NCBI GenBank assembly: GCA_015179125.1
Contig: WHVA01000090.1
Location: 216,135-280,134 of the forward strand
DNA from: Gautieria morchelliformis
Lineage: Eukaryota; Basidiomycota; Agaricomycetes; Gomphales; Gomphaceae
Length of the DNA stretch: 64,000 bases
Direction of reading: 5' to 3'
Below, piece after piece: positions 54,615 to 64,000 of the stretch (the first letter of the stretch is position 1; every line of letters starts with the position of its first letter). The notes under the pieces were generated by a model. The model was not told where the DNA came from, did not search any database, and was given only the letters and a program-made list of their open reading frames with translations. The position numbers and the translations under genes are program-made.

Positions 54615-55790
54615 ATGGATCCGGACGATCGTCTTCGGAATATGGAGGAGGAATTGACGCGGAACCGGATGAAGACCGACGCGATTGAAACAGCCTTACA
54701 AGCGATTTTGGCTAAGTTAGATATTCCACAAGGTGGTGGAAATGAAATGTTGGATGATCCGGATTTCGGAAAAGCGGAACTAGCGGAGGAGAGAAAGTCC
54801 GCGAAGTTAGCAAAGGTCAAACCCGCAACTCCGGCGGACTTTGACGGAGATCGGGAGAAGGGACGCGCATTCTTCAACACATGCAGCATCTACTTCGCAA
54901 TTGTCGGAGACCTCTTTCCGAACGACCAAGCTCGGATTCACTGGGCATTGTCCTTTTTCAAGTCGGACCGCGCATCCCGTTTTGCAAACAAGGTGATCCG
55001 ACATGAAGCAAAGGGCAAGGGGAACTACTTCCGAGACTGGGACGCCTTCGAGAAAACATTTTCCGACCAGTTCTGCCCAAAAAATGAGCAGCTCGCAGCC
55101 CTTACGAAGCTTGAGGGGACCAGCTGGTACCAGGCCGAGGATCCGGTCGATGACTATATCGATCGCTTCCAGGAGCTCATCGACCTTGCGGAGTATGATG
55201 ACGACAAGACGATCGTCATCAAATTCCGACGAGGACTCGATCCGACACTCCAGAACCAAGTTGCGCTGCTTGGGGATGGAGCTCCGGACTTTGATGACCC
55301 GGAAGGGTGGTACCAAGCTGCACAGAGGGTGTCCCGGAACAGGGAAGCAAATGAGGCCTTCGTGGAGACGAGCCGGAATATGACGCGCAGTTCCACTCGT
55401 CCTACTCCACCTGTGCCAAAATCCGGAAGCGCATTCATTCCCATGCGGAAAGTATTTCCGACGCTTTCTCCGCCCGCTCCTATTAGGAACCATAGCCCTC
55501 CTCCCTCGAAGAGTGGCCCTGCCCCGATGGATGTTGACCGCATGCGCGGAAAAGGCCACGGAACTATCACCTGCTTCCGATGTCAACAACCAGGCCACTA
55601 TGCCCGCGAGTGCCCCCAAGCATTTGACATCCGGCTTATGACCACAGAGGAGAAACTCGAGCTCCTTCCAGAGTTCCTCGCACTTGCGGACATAAGCAGA
55701 GTGCCTACTGCGGAAGGAGTTTCCGAAAATGCGGAACATGGCGCATCGGAAGCGGAAGATGCGTCGGATTTTGTGACGCGCAGCGGGTGA
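54615..55790 (+). CDS. Gypsy Gag (391 aa)
   Basis: Capsid/nucleocapsid polyprotein. The start chosen is ATG 54615 (MDPDDRLRNMEEELTRNRMK); the frame is open back into the LTR without an ATG. A coiled-coil N-terminus is followed by the retrotransposon-gag domain (PADFDGDREKGRAFFNTCSI to YIDRFQELIDLAEYDDDKT) and one CCHC knuckle, CFRCQQPGHYAREC (about 55572-55612). It ends at TGA 55788-55790. Pol lies in the -1 frame and overlaps the gag end, which suggests a -1 frameshift, though I see no certain slippery heptamer. Confidence 0.9.
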   Translation: MDPDDRLRNMEEELTRNRMKTDAIETALQAILAKLDIPQGGGNEMLDDPDFGKAELAEERKSAKLAKVKPATPADFDGDREKGRAFFNTCSIYFAIVGDLFPNDQARIHWALSFFKSDRASRFANKVIRHEAKGKGNYFRDWDAFEKTFSDQFCPKNEQLAALTKLEGTSWYQAEDPVDDYIDRFQELIDLAEYDDDKTIVIKFRRGLDPTLQNQVALLGDGAPDFDDPEGWYQAAQRVSRNREANEAFVETSRNMTRSSTRPTPPVPKSGSAFIPMRKVFPTLSPPAPIRNHSPPPSKSGPAPMDVDRMRGKGHGTITCFRCQQPGHYARECPQAFDIRLMTTEEKLELLPEFLALADISRVPTAEGVSENAEHGASEAEDASDFVTRSG

Positions 55791-58700
55791 GATGTGTGCC
55801 CCTGCTGCCTGTACATAACCGGTTTGCCTGTCTTGAAGTAGAGAATGAAAAGCCCCCACTCCCCTCACTTCATACAGACCCACCGGATAAAGTCACACAA
55901 AAGCCAAATCCAACACCCCGTCTATCCCGCATCCGCCCTTGGGAGAGACGCCTTCCGAAGCGCTATGTCGTTGCTGCCACCCCTGGCCCCAAGTCACTAG
56001 TCATTAAGGTAGAGATCCAGACGACAGATACGGCGGAAGTCAAATCCGGACCCGCCCTTGTCGATTGCGGGGCCACTGGTCAGTTTATGGACCGGGACTA
56101 TGTGGAACGGAACCGACTGACGACGCGGAAGTTGCAACGTGCAATCCCGGTGTTCAATGTGGATGGAAGCCCCAATGAGGCAGGGTCCATCACGGAGATA
56201 GTGGACACAATTCTCCGCTACGATGGACACTCGGAACGCACTTCCTTCGCTGTCACCAGCCTGGGGAAGCAAGACATCATCCTTGGGTTTACCTGGCTTC
56301 AAGAGCACAACCCGGAGATCAATTGGCAGACTCGGAAGGTACTGATGAGTCGATGTCCAGCCAAGTGTCACATGTGCCGGTCGGAAGCGCGGAAGGAGCA
56401 CCAGGAGCAGCGGAAGACCGAACGGCTCATACAGACATGTCGTTCCGGCCCCCATCCACTGCTTGCAGAAGAAGACTCGGAAGCGGAATTTGAACCGGAT
56501 CCCACTTCCAATTCCGATTCCGATTCCGATTCCGATTCCGATTCCGATTCCGATTCCGATTCCGATTCCGATTCCGATTCCGATTCCGACGTCATCCGAC
56601 TCGGCCTGGAAGACGCTCTGACGGAAGGGGAGCGCTTGCTGTACGTAAACCTTCCGCCGGAGGCGGAACACATCCGCGCCACCGGAAATATTTCGCAACG
56701 CCTTGCTGAAGCCTCTAAGAGGTATGATAGAGTGGAGGCGGAAATTCCGGAGTACCTGCGGGAGTTTGAGGACGTCTTCTCCAAGGAGTCGTTTGATGCC
56801 CTGCCTCCGCGGAAACTGTGGGACCATGCCATCGAGTTGGAGCCTGGGTCGAAGCCCACCAACTGCAAGGTCTACCCGCTGTCACCCAAGGAGCAGGTAG
56901 AGCTCGATGCATTCCTTGCGGAAAATCTCCGTACAGGGAGGATCCGCCCCTCCAAGTCACCCATGGCATCTCCGGTGTTCTTCATCAAGAAGAAGGACGG
57001 CTCGCTCAGACTTGTGCAGGATTACCGGGCCTTGAATGCGATCACGATCAAGAACCGGTACCCCATTCCGCTCATTTCCGAATTGATCACACAACTCCGC
57101 GGGGCGAAGTACTTCACCAAGCTGGATGTCCGCTGGGGCTTCAATAATGTCCGGATCCGGGAGGGAGATGAGTGGAAGGCCGCATTCCGCACCAACCGAG
57201 GACTCTTTGAGCCACAGGTCATGTTCTTTGGCCTCACCAACAGTCCTGCCACGTTCCAGACAATGATGAATGACATTTTCCGTGACATGATAGCAGAAGG
57301 GGTTGTCTGCGTCTACCTCGATGACATCCTCATCTTCACAAAAACAATGTCCGAACATCGGGAAGTCGTGCAGAGAGTGCTGGAACGACTCCGGGAGTAC
57401 AACCTGTGTCTCAAGCCGGAAAAGTGCGAATTTGAGCGGACGCGGATAGAGTATCTTGGGGTGATCGTGTCGGAAGGAAAGGTGGAAATGGACCCCGTCA
57501 AGGTTTCCGGTGTGTCGGATTGGCCGGTGCCGCGGAACAAGAAGGAAGTCCAGTCCTTCATTGGGTTTGTCAATTTCTACCGGCGGTTCATTAAGGACTT
57601 CTCCTGCCACGCCCGTGCCCTCTTCGACCTCACCAAGAAGGAGGTTGGATGGCGGTGGGGAGAGCCGGAACGGGCCTCCTTTGACAAACTCAAAGAGCTG
57701 ATCACTTCCGCCCCGGTCCTGATCTTTCCCGACGACTCTCGCCCTTACCGAGTAGAGGCGGATTCTTCCGACGCAGCTACCGGAGCGGTCTTGTCGCAAC
57801 AGTCATCGGAAGAAGGTGGGGGGTGGCATCCGATTGCCTTCTTCTCTAAGAGTCTCAGTCCGGTCGAGCGGAACTACGAGATCCATGACAAGGAGATGCT
57901 GGCAATCATCCGAGCGCTGGAGGAGTGGCGACACTTCCTCGAGGGTGCTCTATGCCCATTTGAGATCTGGACAGACCACAAGAACCTTGAGTATTTCCGC
58001 ACATCTAAGAAGTTGAACCGACGACAAGCACGGTGGTCCCTACACCTGTCCCGGTTTGACTTCATGCTCCACCACCGCCCCGGCCGCACCATGGGCAAGC
58101 CCGATGCCCTATCCCGCCGTGCGGATCATGGAAGCGGAAGCGGAGACAATGCGGATATGACACTGCTCCGCCCAAGTCTCTTTGCAATCCGCGCCCTAGA
58201 AGGAGTGACTGCAGTTGGAGCGGAAGTGGAAATGCTTCGGGACATCCGGAGACAGTATCGGAATGGAGAGAAGGAGGAGTCGGTGGTGAAGGCAGTGGAG
58301 GAACTTCGGAAAGGGCACTCACGGTCTGTACGGGCAGCAGAATGGTCGGAACGGGATGGGCTGCTCCACTTCAGAGGCAAGGTCTACGTTCCAGATGGGG
58401 CGGACCTCCGCCGCCGCATCGTGTCCCAGCACCATGACACACGGGTCGCTGGGCATGCTGGCAGGTGGAAGACACTGGAGTTAGTGGCTCGGAATTACTG
58501 GTGGCCTCAGATGTCCCGCTACATTGGACAGTACGTGAAGACATGTGACCTTTGTCTCCGAACCAAAGCGCAACGACATCCACCCGTCGGAGAACTTGTT
58601 CCGCTCCCGATTCCCGAATCCCGCTGGGACACCATCAGCGTCGACTTCATTGTTGAACTCCCAGAGTCTCATGGCTACGACGCGATCATGAACGTCGTGG

Positions 58701-60013
58701 ATTCGGTAAGCAAGGTGTCCCACTTCATTCCAACGCACACGACGATCACAGCCCTCGGAGCGGCCCGCCTGTTCCTTGCCCATGTCTGGAAGTTGCATGG
58801 GCTCCCGAAGCAAGTGGTTTCCGACCGAGGTCCGCAGTTTGTCGCGGAACTGACTCGGGAGCTCTACCGCCTGCTCGACATAAAGCTAGCTACCACCACG
58901 GTGTACCATCCGCAGGGTGACGGACAGACGGAACGGGTCAATCAGGAGTTGGAGCAATATCTCCGCCTCTTTGTCAATGAGAGGCAGGACGACTGGGATG
59001 AATTACTTCCGCTGGCGGAATTCCAATACAACAACCATGTCCATTCCGCCACACAACAGACTCCCTTCATGCTCGACTCCAGACGACACCCGCGGATGGG
59101 CTTCGAACCACGCCAGGCTGAGTCCCGACTCGAGACGGTCAATGAGTTCCGAGACCGCATGGACTCCACCCTTTCGGAAGCCAAGTCGGCCCTTGCAAAG
59201 GCCAAGGATGACATGGCGAGGTACTACAACCAACGCCGGGTTCCTGCCCCAGAGTACCAAGTTGGAGACAAGGTGTATCTAGATGCAAGTGACATCCGCA
59301 CCACACGCCCTTCACAGAAGCTTGCCCACCGCTACCTTGGGCCCTTCACAGTGACGCGGAGGGTTGGACGGAATGCATACCGCCTCCGACTTCCGATGTC
59401 CATGTCCCGCCTCCACCCCGTCTTCAACGTGGTGAAGTTACTCCCTATGCTTGAGGACCCAATTCCAGGTCGAAAGGCTCATCCGCCACCTCTGCCAGAG
59501 ATTGTAGATGGGGAGGAGCACTATGTGGTGGAACGGATCCTGGACAGCCGGTTTGTGCGAGGACGACTCCAATTCCTCGTGAAATGGGAAGGGTATGGGT
59601 ACGAAGAGAATTCGTGGGTCCCGGAGCAAGATGTTTCCGCCCCGGACAAGCTCGGGGAGTTCTATAGGACACATCCCGGTGCCCCTCGCCGGATCCGCTC
59701 GTTGGCATTTCAATCCCTCGTGTCCCGTGCTTCGAGGACGCAGCACGCTAGAGAGGGGGTGATGTCAGGGGACACCCTGTTTTCCATTTCCAGTTCCGCC
59801 TCCATTTCCGAAGACGCTTCCGATTCCGATTCCATCTCCGCCTCCGCTCTCGGAAATGATTCCGCTTCTGGGAGAACTTCCACCAGTTCTGTTCGCCTTC
59901 CCAGTTCCACTCCAATTTCCGAGTTCCACCCTCGGAACAGTGTCGGAAATCAAGCGACTCGCGTAATAGGTGACATCAAGGGTCGATCAAGGGTCAGGGA
60001 GGTGCAGGGTTGA
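55787..60013 (+). CDS. Gypsy Pol: protease, RT, RNase H, integrase, chromodomain (about 1408 aa)
   Basis: Domains in order: protease ALVDCGATGQFMD (D93, Cys in place of the usual Ser/Thr); a Ser-Asp repeat (about 240-268, encoded by ATTCCG hexamers); reverse transcriptase KKKDGSLRLVQDYRALN to CVYLDDILIF (Y510-D513); RNase H (VEADSSDAATGAVLSQQ about 655-672; EMLAIIRALEEWRHFL); integrase zinc region HHDTRVAGHAG and CDLC (882-925), core WDTISVDFIVELP, SDRGPQF and GQTERVNQELEQY (about 953, 1012, 1048); chromodomain YVVERILDSRFVRGRLQFL then KWEGYGYEENSWVP (1243-1305). The frame pass-through continues over the polypurine tract and 84 codons into the 3' LTR, giving a Ser-rich tail. No stop or frameshift interrupts it. 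No upstream ATG is required if expressed by -1 frameshift. Confidence 0.93.
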   Translation: MRCVPLLPVHNRFACLEVENEKPPLPSLHTDPPDKVTQKPNPTPRLSRIRPWERRLPKRYVVAATPGPKSLVIKVEIQTTDTAEVKSGPALVDCGATGQFMDRDYVERNRLTTRKLQRAIPVFNVDGSPNEAGSITEIVDTILRYDGHSERTSFAVTSLGKQDIILGFTWLQEHNPEINWQTRKVLMSRCPAKCHMCRSEARKEHQEQRKTERLIQTCRSGPHPLLAEEDSEAEFEPDPTSNSDSDSDSDSDSDSDSDSDSDSDSDSDVIRLGLEDALTEGERLLYVNLPPEAEHIRATGNISQRLAEASKRYDRVEAEIPEYLREFEDVFSKESFDALPPRKLWDHAIELEPGSKPTNCKVYPLSPKEQVELDAFLAENLRTGRIRPSKSPMASPVFFIKKKDGSLRLVQDYRALNAITIKNRYPIPLISELITQLRGAKYFTKLDVRWGFNNVRIREGDEWKAAFRTNRGLFEPQVMFFGLTNSPATFQTMMNDIFRDMIAEGVVCVYLDDILIFTKTMSEHREVVQRVLERLREYNLCLKPEKCEFERTRIEYLGVIVSEGKVEMDPVKVSGVSDWPVPRNKKEVQSFIGFVNFYRRFIKDFSCHARALFDLTKKEVGWRWGEPERASFDKLKELITSAPVLIFPDDSRPYRVEADSSDAATGAVLSQQSSEEGGGWHPIAFFSKSLSPVERNYEIHDKEMLAIIRALEEWRHFLEGALCPFEIWTDHKNLEYFRTSKKLNRRQARWSLHLSRFDFMLHHRPGRTMGKPDALSRRADHGSGSGDNADMTLLRPSLFAIRALEGVTAVGAEVEMLRDIRRQYRNGEKEESVVKAVEELRKGHSRSVRAAEWSERDGLLHFRGKVYVPDGADLRRRIVSQHHDTRVAGHAGRWKTLELVARNYWWPQMSRYIGQYVKTCDLCLRTKAQRHPPVGELVPLPIPESRWDTISVDFIVELPESHGYDAIMNVVDSVSKVSHFIPTHTTITALGAARLFLAHVWKLHGLPKQVVSDRGPQFVAELTRELYRLLDIKLATTTVYHPQGDGQTERVNQELEQYLRLFVNERQDDWDELLPLAEFQYNNHVHSATQQTPFMLDSRRHPRMGFEPRQAESRLETVNEFRDRMDSTLSEAKSALAKAKDDMARYYNQRRVPAPEYQVGDKVYLDASDIRTTRPSQKLAHRYLGPFTVTRRVGRNAYRLRLPMSMSRLHPVFNVVKLLPMLEDPIPGRKAHPPPLPEIVDGEEHYVVERILDSRFVRGRLQFLVKWEGYGYEENSWVPEQDVSAPDKLGEFYRTHPGAPRRIRSLAFQSLVSRASRTQHAREGVMSGDTLFSISSSASISEDASDSDSISASALGNDSASGRTSTSSVRLPSSTPISEFHPRNSVGNQATRVIGDIKGRSRVREVQG
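56506..56590 (+). repeat. ATTCCG hexanucleotide repeat encoding (Ser-Asp)n
   Basis: About 14 tandem ATTCCG units lie between protease and reverse transcriptase; shorter runs of the same unit occur in the LTRs. Confidence 0.95.
59749..59762 (+). promoter_or_regulatory. Gypsy polypurine tract
   Basis: CTAGAGAGGGGGTGA adjoins the 3' LTR; it matches the tract before the LTR at 34840-35304. Confidence 0.75.
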
Positions 60014-60225
60014 TGGCGGGTGCCAAGTGTTGTCCCTGGCTGCGCAGCGTAGTATAATACGGGCTCGCTGACATTGGGGGTCCTTAGACTTTTCTCTTTG
60101 GATTTCCCCTTGTCAGGTGAGAATCCCCTCTCTTGTATGCTCTGTTCATTTATACAGACTTTGGATTTCCCCTTGTCAGTTGTGTGGTAGTGTGATCTCC
60201 ACAACTAGCCAGGGTTGCCCTTACA
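59763..60225 (+). repeat. Gypsy 3' LTR
   Basis: 463 bp, one observed difference from the 5' LTR. The first 251 bp are translated as the Pol C-terminal tail. Confidence 0.95.
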
Positions 60226-60230
60226 CACCC

Positions 60231-61133
60231 CTTGTTATATAGAGTGTAGTATAGGTCACCATGAGCGTCTAAACCCCCTAGGTTACCTTCTGGTTACCTT
60301 GCGTATGAGTCAGCGAGGTCACCAGTTGACTATACCCTCAACTGCCAAACGGGTCACCACCACCCATGCTAGGCCACAAGTTGGCCAGCAGCCTATTGTT
60401 CCCACAGATCACGTCTGCACACTATCACAACTGACATGGAAGCTACACTCTAGACAGTACAGGGGGCGCAATACCCTCAGATCTGACCCTCATACATTTG
60501 CATTCCCCAGATCAAGATCAAGAAAACTGTTATTTCAGTGCGTATGGTGCTGAAGCTATGTTACTGCTTATTTTTCCAGAATATTATGACATCTTATGCT
60601 GCACAATTTTTATAGTGTATTCTACTGGCATTGATGAACTGTCAAAACTTTTACTATCTGGCTGGTCCTCAAGTATTCCGCTCCTCTTGAAACTCTGGAC
60701 AACATGGCGCTGTGAGTGAGACAAAAACGCGCACAAACACGTGCTCAGTCCGTGTACCACCTTCCATAGTTCTGTGTCGGTGAGGTTGCCACGGCTCTCC
60801 CCATGCAGTGTGTCCGATGTCCTAGTGGGTACTATTGTCATCACTGCGTGTCGTGATGGTGAGGCACTCGAGATCTCTGCAAAGCTCGCTCTCATGTGCA
60901 GTGGTGCGCTCCTGCTCCACCATTGCATGCGAGAGACGCAGCTCAGCCTGGAGGGCACTGTTGTTGTTGGTGCTGCGCGTCGTGATGGTGAGGCGCTCGT
61001 GATCTCTCATTCCTTATTCTTTTTGCCATGGGCTTACCTTGAGTTACTCCTCAGGCCCTGTAGAATTTGAAGGTAAATATTTCCCACAGCACTAACCATG
61101 CACAGGACACATTCTGTAGCAATGATGTATGAC
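60231..61133. other. no gene recognised; short direct repeat
   Basis: CGTCGTGATGGTGAGGC followed by CTCG..GATCTCT occurs near 60849 and 60968, separated by 119 bp. No protein is recognised. Confidence 0.4.
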
Positions 61134-61617
61134 TGTCAGGGGACACCCTGTTTTCCAGTTCTGACACCACACCAAGTTCTGACACCATTTCCGACTCCGG
61201 TTCCAGTTCCGATTCCATCTCTGACTCCGCTTTCGGAAATGATTCCGCTTCTGGGAGAACTTCCACCAGTTCTGTTCACTTTGCCAATTCCACTCCACTT
61301 TCCGACTTCCGCTCTTGGAACAGTGTTGGAAGTTAAGCGACTCGCATAGTAGGTGGCATCAAGGGTCGATCAAGGGTCAGGGAGGTCAGGAGGATGCAGG
61401 GTTGATGGCGAGTGCCAAGTGTTGTCCCTGGCTGCGGAGCGTAGTATAATATGGGCTCGCTCACATTGGGGGTCCTTAGACTTTTCTCTTTGGATTTCCC
61501 CTTGTCAGGTGAGAATCCCCTCTCTTGTATACTCTGTTCATTTATACATACTTTGGATTTTCCCTTATCAGTTGTGTGGTAGTGTGATCTCCACAGCCAG
61601 CTAGGGTTTCCCTTACA
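61134..61617 (+). mobile_element. solo LTR (family A), TSD ATGAC/AGGAC
   Basis: 484 bp, TGTCAGGGGACACC to GGTTTCCCTTACA. The flanks ATGAC (61129-61133) and AGGAC (61618-61622) differ at one base. It is more diverged from the full element than the other copies. Confidence 0.82.
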
Positions 61618-63615
61618 AGGACACGCAGGCAAACTTCCTGTTTTGGAACCCGTTGAACTAAATGTAAAACTGTGGTGTTAAACACAATTCTAAAGTTCAA
61701 TCAGAGATTTGACTTTACAAGCACACGCAAGCTTCGAAACTATTTTAACGGAGAACCCAATTAAGAAATTATACTCCGGTGAACAATCAGAATCAGTATT
61801 GGTACAGGAAGTGTAGCAATAGAGATTTAACTGAACACGTGTAGTTCTCAGATTGTGCAATACTTTGTGAGGTCAAAGAATGTTATTAGGCGTCCAAGGG
61901 TCCAGATACTTTAAGGGGGAAAGCTACCTAGAGTCTTAGGACTGCGGGTTGAGTGAATTAAAGACAACAATAATCCCCAAGACGTGAAAAGATAGTTCTG
62001 CGCTTGAACTCTTCCTCAGTTCACTTCCCCTGAGTTAGGCTAATATCTGCAGTGCGTTGATTGATCAAGAAAGATCAATTACTCAAAAGGCTATTAACCC
62101 ACTTAACTCAGAGTTAAGTTAATAAACTATTGTGTGAATTGAATAACTAATAACCAAGTCTATTAGATCACTGCTCAGAGTGGCGTCTAATGGTACAGGA
62201 TTACTAATCAGTTACTCTTAGTAATGTTGCTGTTCGCAGCGCGATTATTCAGAGCCTGCTGCAATTAAAATAGAGCACTCTTGTACTTCTCAGAGCCAAT
62301 CAGAGTTGCTGCAATCTTAGACTGTAGCCAAGTCAGTGAGCCAGTACTTCAGTACAAGGCTGTGTTGAAGTCACACTTCAGTTACTCAAGGTATGAGTGG
62401 TTTGGGTGAAAGATGATTGATTGCTTCACTGCTAAAACTGCAGGCTATTTATACTGCATCTATCTAGCTTATGTAACTACTGCTAGGAACCTTGTAGAGG
62501 CTTCTACTAATGTGAAGAACCTTGTGGAAGCTTAGAGAAGCTTCAGGAAAGGTTTGGAAACTATTCGAAGGCTGTGGAAGGTTCTATTGCTATATTGGGT
62601 TAAATTCACAGCTTTGTGACAGTAAAGCTAAGAGTATGTAAGAAACTCCCACGCTCATGTGATTACTAGAGACCGGCGTTGCCGGTGCAGCCCTTGTCGA
62701 AGGAGTTTTAAAATTGTGTTTTTTAGGTTCAGATTCAATACGTCGATTATTTGAAAATACAAAGAACAATGACATTAATATGGAAGGAAGGTTTTGAAAT
62801 TATATAAGAATTATGATTTACCGAAGAAAAAGGGAGAATCGGTAGAGATTTGGTACAACTCGACATACACATGTGATTAAACAGGAGGAGATTTTTTTTA
62901 TAACGATGTCGAATTTAGGGGATATGTTTTATAAATCGAATTCTGCTCATCGATAATTAGTGGTAGATGCGTTATATTGTTGCAGACAAACATCAAGTAC
63001 GGGGGGATGATATGGTGCGTGTTTACACTTTTGACATTGCGGCGATGGAATTGAATCGGTTGGAGGTGACCATTTGGGAGATCAGCACAGTGTACGTTTT
63101 CAGTTTGGGGCATTAGCGATCATTGCAAACATGTTGAAAAAGGTGCATAATTGTATACAATACAACGCATGAAGAATTATACAGTGCCTTCAGGGAGTTA
63201 GGGTTGAAGGAAAGGCAAAGAAAAGATGAAAGTTGTTATGTTCAGGTATTTCTATGAATAAAGTTATAAAATTTACAGCAGGGTAATAAAGTCTGTTTGT
63301 TAAGATTGAAAAACAGCGTGGCGTTCCGGTTGCTCAAAGAAGGTCCTCGCCGGGGCCATTGTTTAGCATCGCGACCAGGGCTATAGGATTCGTGCAAGGT
63401 GTTTGAGGTGCGCCGCAGTGACTAAGGCCCGTGTCGCACGACTGACAGCAGATACGTCGGGCTCATTCCGAGGCATGAAAAAGATGAGCAGGTCCTTGCC
63501 ATGGTCGACCTGGGTTCAACGATGTGTCTTAATGAATTTCGCGATCATTCCTAGCAAACGTATCATTTTCTGCATCAAATTTTCCTTCTGGAGTGATCGA
63601 ATCCCGAAAGTATTT
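61618..63615. other. AT-rich region, possible minus-sense LTR or promoter
   Basis: No protein is recognised. On the minus strand a TATAAATA motif lies at about 62449-62457, and the surrounding 61.7-62.6 kb has an LTR-like texture. I could not find paired termini or a target duplication, so this stays unassigned. Short direct repeats (GAACCTTGTGGAAGC-type) occur near 62490-62590. Confidence 0.3.
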
Positions 63616-63800
63616 ATTTCTTTACAAAGGTCAGTAAAGAAGATCGCAAATGCATAAAAGTACAGTAATTTTGTTATAAAAGGTCGCGATGAATATCAAA
63701 CGATGAAAGTAATTGTTTACAAAGGTCAGTAAAGAACAACACAAACACATAAAAGTACAGTAATTTTTTTACAAAAGGACGCGAAGAATATCAAACAATT
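63616..63800. repeat. two tandem units of about 95 bp
   Basis: TTTACAAAGGTCAGTAAAGAA followed by CATAAAAGTACAGTAATTTT and GAATATCAAAC occurs at 63614-63708 and 63715-63803. It lies just downstream of a minus-strand coding end. Confidence 0.75.
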
Positions 63801-63802
63801 TC

Positions 63803-64000
63803 CTATGATCTCCTAGGAGCTTTTTTGGACGGGCCTTCTTCTGGCACGTCAGATGGGTTATCTTCTGGCACGTCTCTAGAGGACGAGGCGGAGGCACTGG
63901 AGGAAGAGGGCCATCTCAAGGATTCTTCCTCTTATAAGGGGACAAAGGTCTAGAAGATCCGGGGATGTAAATGTTCACCTCGCGGATGTTTCCATTAAAC
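63803..64000 (-). CDS. possible C-terminal end of a Ser/Pro-rich protein (partial)
   Basis: The minus-strand frame ends at TAG 63803-63805 and reads DVPEDNPSDVPEEGPSKKAP. Upstream, SASASSSSRD continues the same frame, while VNIYIPGSSRPLSPYKRKNP lies in another frame, so an indel or intron separates them near 63920. It may be a real 3' exon or a pseudogene end; no function can be given. It continues beyond the window. Confidence 0.35.

Larger units (their letters stand above)
53965..60225 (+). mobile_element. complete chromodomain Ty3/Gypsy retrotransposon, TSD CACCC
   Basis: 6,261 bp with 463-bp LTRs (53965-54427 and 59763-60225) that differ at one position (CCGGGG versus CCAGGG near the 3' end). 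CACCC flanks it at 53960-53964 and 60226-60230. The LTR ends are TGTCAGGGGAC and TTGCCCTTACA. The gag and pol frames are open and all pol domains are present, so this copy may be competent. The TTCCG/CGGAA pentamer is strikingly frequent throughout. Confidence 0.96.

Noticed and set aside
55997..56827. Minus-strand 276-residue ORF with Gly-Ile repeats
   Set aside because: Shadow of the Ser-Asp hexanucleotide repeat in the Gypsy pol gene.
61676..62621. Complete minus-sense LTR from TGTTAAACAC to TTTGTGACA
   Set aside because: The flanking bases (TGTGG and GTAAA) do not match, and no second copy is in the window.

Overview
The window looks like a repeat-rich chromosomal segment of a filamentous basidiomycete, most likely an Agaricomycete. 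The evidence is the dense 45-65 nt introns, the mix of transposons (chromodomain Ty3/Gypsy, Copia, a Tad-like LINE, Helitrons, hAT, Tc1/mariner and PIF/Harbinger-like DNA) and the sequence style of the few host genes. No bacterial or viral gene organisation is present. I recognise no tRNA, rRNA or CRISPR.

Layout. 1-1.7 kb: a broken Tc1/mariner-type DDE transposase interrupted by a 575-bp insert. 2-4.1 kb: decayed pieces of two secretory-pathway genes, a plasma-membrane syntaxin (SSO type) and SEC31, the latter in scrambled order. 4.3-12.1 kb: one minus-strand host-like gene of unknown function whose five exons still join into a 451-codon frame, although its introns contain a 4.6-kb TIR transposon (8-bp target duplication at the splice acceptor) and a LINE ORF1 fragment. 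12.6-19 kb: a GC-rich gene fragment, a Gypsy remnant with a 1.03-kb LTR, and a BED/hAT transposase remnant. 20-28.2 kb: an AT-rich repeat-protein gene split by a Harbinger-type MITE (TSD TAA), itself split by a Helitron with a decayed RepHel gene. 28.6-34.8 kb: minisatellites, a stem-loop with a CRESS-origin-like loop, fragments of a second Helitron/PIF1 helicase and a 1.6-kb solo LTR. 34.8-38 kb: the 3' end of a second chromovirus carrying two solo LTRs. 39.4-47.4 kb: a nest in which a solo LTR holds a solo LTR, which holds a complete Copia element, which holds another solo LTR; every layer has its own 5-bp target duplication. 48.3-52.3 kb: two apparently intact host genes, NOP2 (rRNA m5C methyltransferase, 561 aa) and cytosolic aspartate aminotransferase (422 aa). 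54-60.2 kb: a complete chromodomain Gypsy element (TSD CACCC, LTRs with one mismatch in 463 bp) with signs of Tf1/sushi-like self-priming. 60-64 kb: a further solo LTR, AT-rich sequence and a possible C-terminal gene end.

How it works together. The two intact housekeeping genes form a small island. Almost everything else is a stratified transposon graveyard in which target duplications and reading frames give the order of events. The young elements are the Gypsy at 54-60 kb and the Copia at 41-47 kb (one LTR mismatch each); the Copia has since been disabled by a solo LTR of the same family as that Gypsy. Older copies show repeated CGA-to-TGA stops, as expected from C-to-T decay.
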